From positions 1-64,000 of the forward strand of contig CAZKVJ010000016.1 in the NCBI GenBank assembly GCA_964556225.1: a stretch of 64,000 bases of DNA, written 5' to 3'. The notes under the pieces were generated by a model. It did not search any database, was not told where the DNA came from, and worked only from the letters and a program-made list of their open reading frames with translations. Both the position numbers and the translations under genes were made by a program. Shown piece by piece: positions 7,886 to 14,820 of this stretch; the first letter of the stretch is position 1, and every line of letters begins with the position of its first letter. This DNA comes from CAZKVJ01 sp964556225. GTDB taxonomy: Bacteria; Actinomycetota; Acidimicrobiia; Acidimicrobiales; Ilumatobacteraceae.

Positions 7886-8998
7886 GTGAAGACGAAGGCA
7901 GCAGTGCTGTGGGAGGTCGGAGCCGACTGGAGCGTCGAGGAGATCGACCTCGACCCACCCGGGCCGGGTGAGGTGCTCGTCAAGCTGGCGGCGTCGGGCA
8001 TGTGCCACAGCGACGAGCACCTGGTCACCGGCGACCTCCCCTTCGCCCTACCGATCATCGGCGGCCACGAGGGCGCCGGCGTGGTGCAAGAGGTCGGCGC
8101 CGGCGTGAGCTGGCTGGCGCCCGGCGACCACGTGGTGTTCGGGTTCATCCCGTCGTGCGGGCGGTGCCCGAGCTGCAGCACCGGCCACCAGAACCTCTGC
8201 GATCTCGGGGCCCTGCTCGGCCTCGGGCGTCAGATCACCGACGGCACGGCGCGCCACCACGCCCGCGGCGAGGACCTCGGCCTGATGTGCCTGCTCGGCA
8301 CGTTCGCCCACCACACCGTGGTCAACGAGGCCAGCTGCATCAAGATCGAGCCGGACGTGCCGCTCGATCGGGCCTGCCTCCTCGGCTGTGGCGTGGTGAC
8401 CGGCTGGGGCAGCGCGGTCTACGCGGCGGAGGTCGGGCCCGGCGACACGGTGGCCGTGGTCGGCGTCGGCGGCATCGGCGCCAACGCCATCCAGGGCGCC
8501 AAGCTGGCCGGTGCGAAGCGCATCGTCGCCATCGACCCGGTGGAGTTCAAGCGCGAGAAGGCGATGGAGTTCGGCGCCACCCACACGGCGTCGTCCATGG
8601 CCGAGGCCCTGCCGCTCATCACCGACATCACGTGGGGCACCATGGCCAACAAGGTCCTCATGACCATGGGCGTCGGCAGCGGCGAGGTCCTCGGCGAGGC
8701 GCTGGCGCTGGCGTCGAAGCGGGGTCGGGTCGTCGTCACGAACATCCACCCGGCGCTCGAGATGTCGGCGTCGGTGAGCCTGCTCGACGTCACGCTCATG
8801 GAGAAGCAGGTCGTCGGGTCCCTGTTCGGGTCCGGCAACCCGCGAGCCGACATCCCCAAGCTCCTCGGGCTCTACCGCGAGGGCCAGCTCGACCTCGATG
8901 GGCTCGTCACCCGCACGTACGCGCTCGACGACGTGAACGAGGGCTACCGGGCGATGCGCGACGGCGAGAACATCCGGGGCGTGCTGCTCTACGACTGA
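7886..8998 (+). CDS. NDMA/mycofactocin-dependent zinc alcohol dehydrogenase (1)
   Basis: Protein of 370 aa, medium-chain zinc dehydrogenase. Catalytic zinc ligands are C40 and H61 (GMCHSDEH, GGHEGAG); structural zinc Cys are C91, C94, C97 and C105 (SCGRCPSCSTGHQNLC). The Rossmann GVGGIGANAIQGA lies near residue 197. Close similarity to the neighbour at 10349-11497 and position next to mftABC place it among the nicotinoprotein alcohol dehydrogenases that keep NAD bound and pass electrons to mycofactocin (or the artificial acceptor NDMA). GTG at 7886 has GGGGGTGG upstream and a TAGTGT box at 7847-7852. The alcohol substrate is unknown. Confidence 0.9.
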   Translation: MKTKAAVLWEVGADWSVEEIDLDPPGPGEVLVKLAASGMCHSDEHLVTGDLPFALPIIGGHEGAGVVQEVGAGVSWLAPGDHVVFGFIPSCGRCPSCSTGHQNLCDLGALLGLGRQITDGTARHHARGEDLGLMCLLGTFAHHTVVNEASCIKIEPDVPLDRACLLGCGVVTGWGSAVYAAEVGPGDTVAVVGVGGIGANAIQGAKLAGAKRIVAIDPVEFKREKAMEFGATHTASSMAEALPLITDITWGTMANKVLMTMGVGSGEVLGEALALASKRGRVVVTNIHPALEMSASVSLLDVTLMEKQVVGSLFGSGNPRADIPKLLGLYREGQLDLDGLVTRTYALDDVNEGYRAMRDGENIRGVLLYD

Positions 8999-9030
8999 GA
9001 GCGGTGTCCGATCGACCGTAGGATCGAGTG

Positions 9031-9567
9031 ATGCGGGGTTGGTATCTCGCGCTCGTGTGGGTTGCCGCGTCCGCTTGTTCCGGAGATGACGGCCCGGCGA
9101 TGACAGCGTCATCGCGCGATGCTCCGATCGCGTCGACCGCGTCGGCTGGATGCGGTGAAGGTGAAGCGACGGTACGGGCGACGGCGAGGGGGCCGATCCG
9201 CGGCGACCACGAGAACATCGCAGTGCTCGAGTTGCGACGCCCGGATCAGACCGAGTGCGTCCGCAAGATCGCAGTCGCCGAACTCAACTACGAGGACGGG
9301 ATCCTTGCGGCCGGTCCGGTCGAGGTGGCTGCGCCGGAAGGCGCGATGGTTGCCACCGTCACGCTCTACGCATGTACAAATGACATCTCGTGCGCTGAAT
9401 TGAACGGCGACGACCTGGATGCGGCAATCCTCGATCTGAAGTTGTTCGAGTCGGCGTCCTGCGAAGTCGAGTTCTCCCTGGCGCCGGGCGACGTCCTTGA
9501 CCTGCACGCCGAGTCACCGTCGGAGGGTTCCGCTTGTCGGCTCAGTGCAGCGGACGCTGCCGGCTAG
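9031..9567 (+). CDS. Small putative lipoprotein of unknown function
   Basis: Protein of 178 aa beginning MRGWYLALVWVAASACSGDD; AASAC is a lipobox, so it should be lipidated on Cys and anchored outside the membrane. Four further Cys residues (in TECVRK, YACTND, SCAEL, SCEVEF) could form disulfides. The remainder is predicted beta-rich with no family I recognise. ATG 9031 lies 6 nt after TAGGAT (9019-9024), which favours it over the GTG at 9028. Codon choice is less GC-biased than its neighbours (codons ending in A or T are frequent), hinting at recent acquisition. It separates the two alcohol dehydrogenases. Confidence 0.65.
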   Translation: MRGWYLALVWVAASACSGDDGPAMTASSRDAPIASTASAGCGEGEATVRATARGPIRGDHENIAVLELRRPDQTECVRKIAVAELNYEDGILAAGPVEVAAPEGAMVATVTLYACTNDISCAELNGDDLDAAILDLKLFESASCEVEFSLAPGDVLDLHAESPSEGSACRLSAADAAG

Positions 9568-9655
9568 CCGGGGCTCGTGCGCGAAGCCCGGACGCACCAC
9601 CGCCACGTCGAGCGCGTGGTGTCCTGGCGCTGCGCCGCTCGATGATGGCGGTGAG

Positions 9656-9928
9656 TCAACCGGTCTCGACGAGATGCCCGTAGCGCTGTTGGGCAGCCTG
9701 AGCGGACGTCCCGAGCAGCTCACCGATGCGCTGCCACGACAGACCCTTGCTACGGGCGGCGGTGACGGCCTCGACGACCTGACGCTCGCTGCGAGCCCGG
9801 GCGATCGCGGCGCGTTGGATCAAGTACTCCTCGACCGGTCGCTCGTCGCCGGGCTGGGGGTCGTACTCCTCGAATCGCTTCGCGAGCTCGTCGGCGTGAT
9901 CGAGGATCTCTTGGATCGATCGGGGCAT
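9656..9928 (-). CDS. Helix-turn-helix antitoxin-like protein
   Basis: Protein of 90 aa. Residues 1-40 are acidic and helical (EILDHADELAKRFEEYDPQ). The C-terminal part SKGLSWQRIGELLGTSAQAAQQRYG is a helix-turn-helix typical of small actinobacterial DNA-binding proteins. The ATG at 9928 follows the stop of the 74-aa gene upstream with one base between, so the pair is translationally coupled. A compact two-gene unit of a small basic protein plus an HTH partner suggests a type II toxin-antitoxin module with antitoxin second. Function is inferred from organisation. Confidence 0.6.
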   Translation of the reverse strand: MPRSIQEILDHADELAKRFEEYDPQPGDERPVEEYLIQRAAIARARSERQVVEAVTAARSKGLSWQRIGELLGTSAQAAQQRYGHLVETG

Positions 9929-9929
9929 C

Positions 9930-10154
9930 TCAGGTCTCCAGGAACTTGGCTCGGGCGGGCAAGGCGTGGATGATGAAGTCGATGCCCTCGGAATGGGCGA
10001 CGCCGATCTCGAGCATCCGCCCGGCCTGATCGGCGCCGACGAGCATGGTGAGGTCGTCGAGGTCGAACACTCGAATCGGGTGTCGGTAGGCGTGCAACAT
10101 GTCGTCATCGGAGATCTGGTGCTTGCGGGCGGACTGCAAGATCACCGGATCCAC
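9930..10154 (-). CDS. Putative BrnT-like small toxin
   Basis: Protein of 74 aa from GTG 10154. The pattern KHQISDDDMLHAYRHPIRVF, a central strand TMLVGADQAGRMLEIGVA and a late IDFIIHALPARAKFL resembles small ribonuclease-fold toxins (BrnT or DUF4258-like), in which a short helix is followed by strands ending in a basic or aromatic tail. It overlaps no other gene and is one base from the HTH gene behind it. There is no direct evidence of toxicity; similarity is judged by eye and the family could be wrong. Confidence 0.5.
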   Translation of the reverse strand: MDPVILQSARKHQISDDDMLHAYRHPIRVFDLDDLTMLVGADQAGRMLEIGVAHSEGIDFIIHALPARAKFLET

Positions 10155-10348
10155 CTTGTCAACTTACCTTGAAGCTGCTTCGATGTGGTGCTCCGCTGGA
10201 TGTTCGTTCACAGCGACAGGCGAGCGATCGATCCAGCTCCAGGCAGATCGCTTGTTCGAACGACAGTTCGAGCGTCGGGGGTCCGATTCGCCGCGGTCCC
10301 GTGGCGTCGCTAGGTTTCGGTCACACCAACTCGTCTCGGGGGAATGCC

Positions 10349-11497
10349 ATGAAGGCGCGCGCTGCGGTGCTGTGGGGGGTCAACCAACCGTGGAAGATCG
10401 AGGAGATCGACGTCGATCCGCCCAAGGCCGGTGAGGTCCTGGTCCAGTGGAAGGCCGCCGGCATGTGCCACAGCGACGAGCACATGGTCACCGGCGACAT
10501 GGTCCCGCCCCCCGAGATGATGGAGCTCATGGGCGTCACCGACTTCTTCCCGTTCATCGGCGGGCACGAGGGCGCCGGCGTGGTGGTCGAGGTCGGCCCC
10601 GGTGTCACCACGGTGGCGCCCGGTGACCACGTCGCCGCCAGCTTCGTGCCGAGCTGCGGTCGTTGTCGCTACTGCCGCACCGGCCGCCAGAACCTGTGCG
10701 ACAACAGCATCGGCACGCTGGTCGGCGGGATGATCACCGATGGCACCAGCCGTCACGCTGTCGATGGGAAGCCCCTCACCCTGATGGCCAAGCTGGGGAC
10801 GTTCTCGGAGTACGCGTGCGTCGCCGAGCCATCTGTCGTCAAGGTCGATCCCGACCTGCCGCTCACCGCCGTGGCGCTCGTGTCGTGTGGCGTGGCCACC
10901 GGGTGGGGGTCGGCCTGCAGCCGGGCCGCGGTCGACGTCGGTGACACCGTGGTCGTCGTCGGGGCCGGCGGCATCGGCATGAACGCCATCCAGGGGGCCC
11001 GCATGGCCGGTGCCAGCCGGATCATCGCCGTCGACCCGCTGGAGTTCAAGCGCGAGAAGGCCATGGAGTTCGGTGCGACGCACACGTTCGCGAGCATGGC
11101 CGAGGCGATGCCCGCCGTCGCCGAGCTCACCTGGGGCCAGCTCGCCGACAAGGTGATCATGACGCCAGGGGTGATGTACGGCGAGCTGCTGCAGGAGGGG
11201 ATCTCCCTCGCCGGCAAGGGCGGCACCGTCGTCGTCACCGCCGTCGCACCGATGACCCAGACCCACGCCGCCATCAACCTGTTCGAGGTGGCCATGTGGA
11301 ACAAGGAGATCAAGGGGACGATCTTCGGCAGCGTCAACCCCGCCGTCGACATCCCGCGCCTGCTCGGCTTCTACCGCGAGGGCCGGCTGCTGCTCGACGA
11401 GCTGATCACCCGCACCTACCGCCTCGACGAGATCAACGACGGGTACGAGGCGATGCGCACCGGGGAGAACATCCGCGGCGTCATCGTCTACGACTGA
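10349..11497 (+). CDS. NDMA/mycofactocin-dependent zinc alcohol dehydrogenase (2)
   Basis: Protein of 382 aa, a clear paralogue of the dehydrogenase at 7886-8998. It shares C40-H41 in GMCHSDEH, the FIGGHEGAG zinc loop, the Cys-rich lobe SCGRCRYCRTGRQNLC and GAGGIGMNAIQGARMAGA. It carries an extra stretch of about 12 residues (PPPEMMELMGVTDF) just before the zinc loop, a known mark of one NDMA-dependent subgroup. ATG 10349 follows CGGGGGAA, with TAGGTT at 10311-10316 as a likely -10. It is followed by moxR and vwa genes on the same strand with almost no gap, so the three form an operon. Confidence 0.92.
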   Translation: MKARAAVLWGVNQPWKIEEIDVDPPKAGEVLVQWKAAGMCHSDEHMVTGDMVPPPEMMELMGVTDFFPFIGGHEGAGVVVEVGPGVTTVAPGDHVAASFVPSCGRCRYCRTGRQNLCDNSIGTLVGGMITDGTSRHAVDGKPLTLMAKLGTFSEYACVAEPSVVKVDPDLPLTAVALVSCGVATGWGSACSRAAVDVGDTVVVVGAGGIGMNAIQGARMAGASRIIAVDPLEFKREKAMEFGATHTFASMAEAMPAVAELTWGQLADKVIMTPGVMYGELLQEGISLAGKGGTVVVTAVAPMTQTHAAINLFEVAMWNKEIKGTIFGSVNPAVDIPRLLGFYREGRLLLDELITRTYRLDEINDGYEAMRTGENIRGVIVYD

Positions 11498-11498
11498 C

Positions 11499-12422
11499 AT
11501 GACCGACCGGGCCGCCCTCGACCGGCTCGCCACACAGGTCGTCGGGCGCCACCGCGAGCTCGAGCTGGTGCTGGCGGCCCTCGACGCCGACCGCCACGTC
11601 CTGCTCGAGGGTCCGCCGGGCACCGGCAAGTCCACCCTGCTGCGCGCCGTGGCGACCGAGCTCGGACTGGGCTTCGAGTTCGTCGAGGGCAACGCCGAGC
11701 TGACACCGGCCCGCCTGGTGGGTCACTTCGACCCCGCCCGGGTGATGACCGACGGCTACGACCCGGAGGTGTTCGTCGACGGGCCGCTCGTCACCGCCAT
11801 GCGCGACGGCTCGCTGCTGTACGTCGAGGAGATCAACCGGATCCCCGAGGAGACGCTGAACGTGCTCATCACCGTGATGAGCGAGGGAGAGCTGCACGTG
11901 CCCCGCCTCGGGCGGGTCGGCGCGGCAGCGGGGTTCCGGCTGGTGGCGGCCATGAACCCCTTCGACGCGGTCGGCACGGCCCGCATCTCCAGCGCGGTCT
12001 ACGACCGGGTGTGCCGTCTGGCGGTCGGCTACCAGGGCGCAGCCGAGGAGGCCGCGATCGTCACCCATGCCGCCGCCGAGGTAGCGGCCGACCCGGCGTG
12101 GATCGGCCGGCTCGTCGAGCTGGTCCGCCGCACGCGCTCGCACCCCGAGCTGCGGGTCGGCTCGTCCGTGCGCGGGGCGATCGACGCCGCCAAGGTCGCG
12201 TCGTCGCTGGCGGAGCTGCGCGGCCGGCCAATCGACGACCCCGCCGTGGGGCTCGATGCGGCGCTGGTCGCGCTGTCGGGTCGGGTCCGGCTTCGTGAGG
12301 GCGCCACCCGCACCGCCGAGGAGATCGTGACCGAGCTGTGGCAGGAGGTGTTCGGCCCGACCGATGCTGCCGGCAACGAGGGAAAAGCAGCGGCCCCGGT
12401 CGGGGCGGCCAGCACCCCCTGA
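11499..12422 (+). CDS. MoxR-family AAA ATPase
   Basis: Protein of 307 aa. Walker A is GPPGTGKST (residues 38-46); Walker B is LLYVEEINR near 106-114; sensor segment LVAAMNPFD near 147. MoxR ATPases work with VWA-domain partners to mature or remodel enzymes, for example by metal or cofactor insertion in methanol and CO dehydrogenases. The ATG is one base after the stop of the second alcohol dehydrogenase, and a VWA gene follows after 11 nt, so activation of the mycofactocin-dependent dehydrogenase is a reasonable inference. The last about 25 residues are low-complexity Ala/Gly. Confidence 0.9.
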   Translation: MTDRAALDRLATQVVGRHRELELVLAALDADRHVLLEGPPGTGKSTLLRAVATELGLGFEFVEGNAELTPARLVGHFDPARVMTDGYDPEVFVDGPLVTAMRDGSLLYVEEINRIPEETLNVLITVMSEGELHVPRLGRVGAAAGFRLVAAMNPFDAVGTARISSAVYDRVCRLAVGYQGAAEEAAIVTHAAAEVAADPAWIGRLVELVRRTRSHPELRVGSSVRGAIDAAKVASSLAELRGRPIDDPAVGLDAALVALSGRVRLREGATRTAEEIVTELWQEVFGPTDAAGNEGKAAAPVGAASTP

Positions 12423-12433
12423 CCCCGCCGCGG

Positions 12434-13357
12434 GTGGCCGAGGGCGACGACGCCGACGCCGCCGTCGCCGAGGCCGGGCGGCGCACGCAGAGCCGGCGCG
12501 ACCTGAGCCGCCACGAGCGCTTCGAGCAGGTGTCGCCCGAGGTCGGGATGCTCGACGAAGCCGCCCTCGGCGACGCCATGGCCGAGGACCCGGACGAGGC
12601 GCTGGCGCTGCTGGCAGACCTCACCGGGGCGACCGACCCGGCGCTGCGCGAGCTCGCCCGGCGCCTGGCCGGCCGGCTGTTCTTGGACATCGCCCGGCGA
12701 GGACCCACGCGCCGGCGCGGCATCGGGCGCATCGTCGAGCAGGCCTACCGGCCCGACGGTGGTGACCTCGACCTCGACGCCAGCATGGACGCGCTCGCCG
12801 AGGCGCGAGCGCGTGGCGGCGCGGTCGATCCGGAGCGCCTGCGGGTGCGCGGCTGGCGTCGCCCCGGCCTGGCCCTGTGCCTGCTGGTCGACCGCAGCGG
12901 TTCCATGGGTGGTCAGCCGCTGGCCACGGCGGCGGTGGCGGCGGCAGCGGTCGCCTGCCGGACGCCGGACGACTACAGCGTGCTGGCGTTCGCCAAGGAC
13001 GTGGTCGCGGCCAAGTCGCAGGACGTCCCCAAGCCGAGCGAGCGGGTCGTCACCGACGTGCTGGCGCTGCGCGGCTTCGGCACCACTGACGTCGCCGGCG
13101 CGCTGCGCGCGGCGCAGGAGCAGCTGGCCCGCAGCCGGGCCGGGCGCCGGATGGCCGTGCTGCTGTCGGACTGCCGGGCCACCGTCCCCGGCGACGCCGC
13201 CGCCGCAGCCCGCGGCCTCGACGAGCTGGTGATCGTGGCCCCGGCCGGCGACGCCGACGAGGCCCGAGCCCTCGCCGACGCCGTCGGCGCCCGCCTCGCC
13301 ACCGTGCGCGGACCCTCCGACGTCGCCGACGCCCTCACCCGCGCCCTCGACACCTGA
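12434..13357 (+). CDS. VWA-domain protein, MoxR partner
   Basis: Protein of 307 aa from GTG 12434, chosen because earlier in-frame starts lie inside moxR. The first about 140 residues are helical and acidic. The C-terminal half is a von Willebrand factor A domain with an intact metal-ion site, DRSGSMGG near residue 152, a Thr in GFGTTD near 216 and an Asp in LLSDCRAT near 243. The arrangement dehydrogenase-moxR-vwa is typical of enzyme-activation pairs such as CoxD/CoxE. Its stop is 4 nt before the hairpin repeat at 13361. Confidence 0.85.
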   Translation: MAEGDDADAAVAEAGRRTQSRRDLSRHERFEQVSPEVGMLDEAALGDAMAEDPDEALALLADLTGATDPALRELARRLAGRLFLDIARRGPTRRRGIGRIVEQAYRPDGGDLDLDASMDALAEARARGGAVDPERLRVRGWRRPGLALCLLVDRSGSMGGQPLATAAVAAAAVACRTPDDYSVLAFAKDVVAAKSQDVPKPSERVVTDVLALRGFGTTDVAGALRAAQEQLARSRAGRRMAVLLSDCRATVPGDAAAAARGLDELVIVAPAGDADEARALADAVGARLATVRGPSDVADALTRALDT

Positions 13358-13360
13358 CCG

Positions 13361-13422
13361 CCCTCCCGTTCTGGTCCCAGGAAGTAGCGCTGAGCGCTAC
13401 CGCGTGCTGCCAGAACGGAGGG
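13361..13422. repeat. GTTCTGG hairpin repeat, copy B; probable bidirectional terminator
   Basis: Outer arms CCGTTCTGG (13366-13374) and CCAGAACGG (13410-13418) extend outward through CCCT / AGGG with one bulged base. Nested inside is a perfect second hairpin, GTAGCGC-TGA-GCGCTAC (13384-13400). It occupies the whole gap between the convergent vwa and LCP genes. The first 41 nt are identical to copy C at 22131-22171. There is no T-run, so any terminator role would be non-canonical. Confidence 0.8.
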
Positions 13423-13424
13423 GG

Positions 13425-14795
13425 TCAGCGGCAGGAGAGGTCGGGCGGGGGGACGATGCCCTGCTGGTTCTCCTCGGCGACGACCGTCGGCAGGGTGGAG
13501 GTCGTGGTCGTGGGCGCCGAGGTCGTGGACGTGGTGGCGGGAGCCGAGGGGCCGGGGGTGCCGACCGTGGTGCGGGAGGGCGCCAGCGTCGTGTAGGTCG
13601 ACGAGGTCGACGTGGTGGTGATCGGCGTGGTGGCCGCCTGCTCCGGCGCGTCGGCCAGGCGGGCCTGACCGCGGAACACGGCCAGGATCGCCTCCATGTT
13701 GTCGCTCTCCAGGCGGGGGAGCAGCACATCGTTGGAGGAGATGATCGCCCGCTCGCTCTCGACCGTGTACGTGTGGATCGTCGCCGGGTCGAGGTTCTTC
13801 ATGGCCCGGGCGAAGTCGAGGAGGCTCCCGATCGTCAGGCCATCGTCGGTGATGACGTACTTCAGGCCCGCGTTCAGCAGCTGGTTGGCGACCCGAGGGT
13901 CGCGTGCGCCCTTGTCGAGGGCCTTCTGCAGCGCCCGGCGGATGAAGTCCTGCTGGCGGGCGATGCGCCCGAAGTCGCTGGTCGGGTCCTGCTTCCACGT
14001 GCCCGTGGCCGGGTCGAGGTACTCGTACTTCCGGGAGCGCACGTAGTCGAGGGCCTCGTCGGGGCCCAGCGGGTAGCAGCCCGCCTGCGGGATGGAGAGC
14101 CCCGTGCCCTTGTCGCGCACCGCGTAGGGGAACGGCACCCGCACCCCGTCGACGGCGCTGACGATCTCCTTGAACGCGCAGAAGTCGACGTTGATGTAGT
14201 GGTCGATCGGGATGCCGAACTCGAGCTCGATCGTCTGCACCAGGCGGCTCGGGTCGTTGCGGTCGAACGCGGAGTTGATCCGGCTCTTGCGGCTGCCACC
14301 GCCGATGCGCACCCACAGGTCGCGAGGGAACGACAGCACCGCCGCCTGGTTGGTGGCCGGGTCGACCCGGATGACCATGATCGTGTCGCTGCGCTCGCCG
14401 AGGCCGGTCCGATCGCCGACGTCGGCGTCCGGCAGGTCGCCCTGCTCCACGCAGTCGCCGTTGTCGGCGCCGGTGATGAGGAAGTTGGCCGCTGCGACGT
14501 CGACGGGCGCGTCGTCCCCTGCCGTGTCGTCGGTGACCGGGACCGATCCCGGCGCCGTGAACAGCTCGCCCGGCACCGGCTCGGCGTGCTCGATCGTCAC
14601 CACCTTGCGGTCGCCGACCCGCTCGTTGGCGTAGTACAGCCCGAGCGCCGTGCCGAAGCACGCCAGCGCTGCCAGCACGTTGAACCCGAGCACGAAGCGC
14701 TGTGGCCACGAGCGTCGAGCCCGGCGGCGGGCGGCGGGGGGCGCCAGCTGCTCGACCGCCTGGTCGGTCGGGGCGCTCTGGTCGGGCTCGGACAT
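13425..14795 (-). CDS. LytR-CpsA-Psr (LCP) family cell-wall glycopolymer ligase
   Basis: Protein of 456 aa. A short basic cytoplasmic stretch is followed by one membrane helix (residues 34-54, FVLGFNVLAALACFGTALGLY) and an extracytoplasmic LCP domain: SDTIMVIRVDP and VLSFPRDLWVRIGG near 137-167, DHYINVDFCAFK near 198, and Arg/Lys residues in ALDYVRSRKYEY near 245. LCP enzymes transfer polymers such as arabinogalactan or teichoic acids from lipid carriers to peptidoglycan. The last about 70 residues are a Thr/Ser/Pro-rich tail. It ends 3 nt from hairpin copy B. Confidence 0.92.
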   Translation of the reverse strand: MSEPDQSAPTDQAVEQLAPPAARRRARRSWPQRFVLGFNVLAALACFGTALGLYYANERVGDRKVVTIEHAEPVPGELFTAPGSVPVTDDTAGDDAPVDVAAANFLITGADNGDCVEQGDLPDADVGDRTGLGERSDTIMVIRVDPATNQAAVLSFPRDLWVRIGGGSRKSRINSAFDRNDPSRLVQTIELEFGIPIDHYINVDFCAFKEIVSAVDGVRVPFPYAVRDKGTGLSIPQAGCYPLGPDEALDYVRSRKYEYLDPATGTWKQDPTSDFGRIARQQDFIRRALQKALDKGARDPRVANQLLNAGLKYVITDDGLTIGSLLDFARAMKNLDPATIHTYTVESERAIISSNDVLLPRLESDNMEAILAVFRGQARLADAPEQAATTPITTTSTSSTYTTLAPSRTTVGTPGPSAPATTSTTSAPTTTTSTLPTVVAEENQQGIVPPPDLSCR

Positions 14796-14820
14796 GACGT
14801 CCGGAGACGCTACCGCCCGA

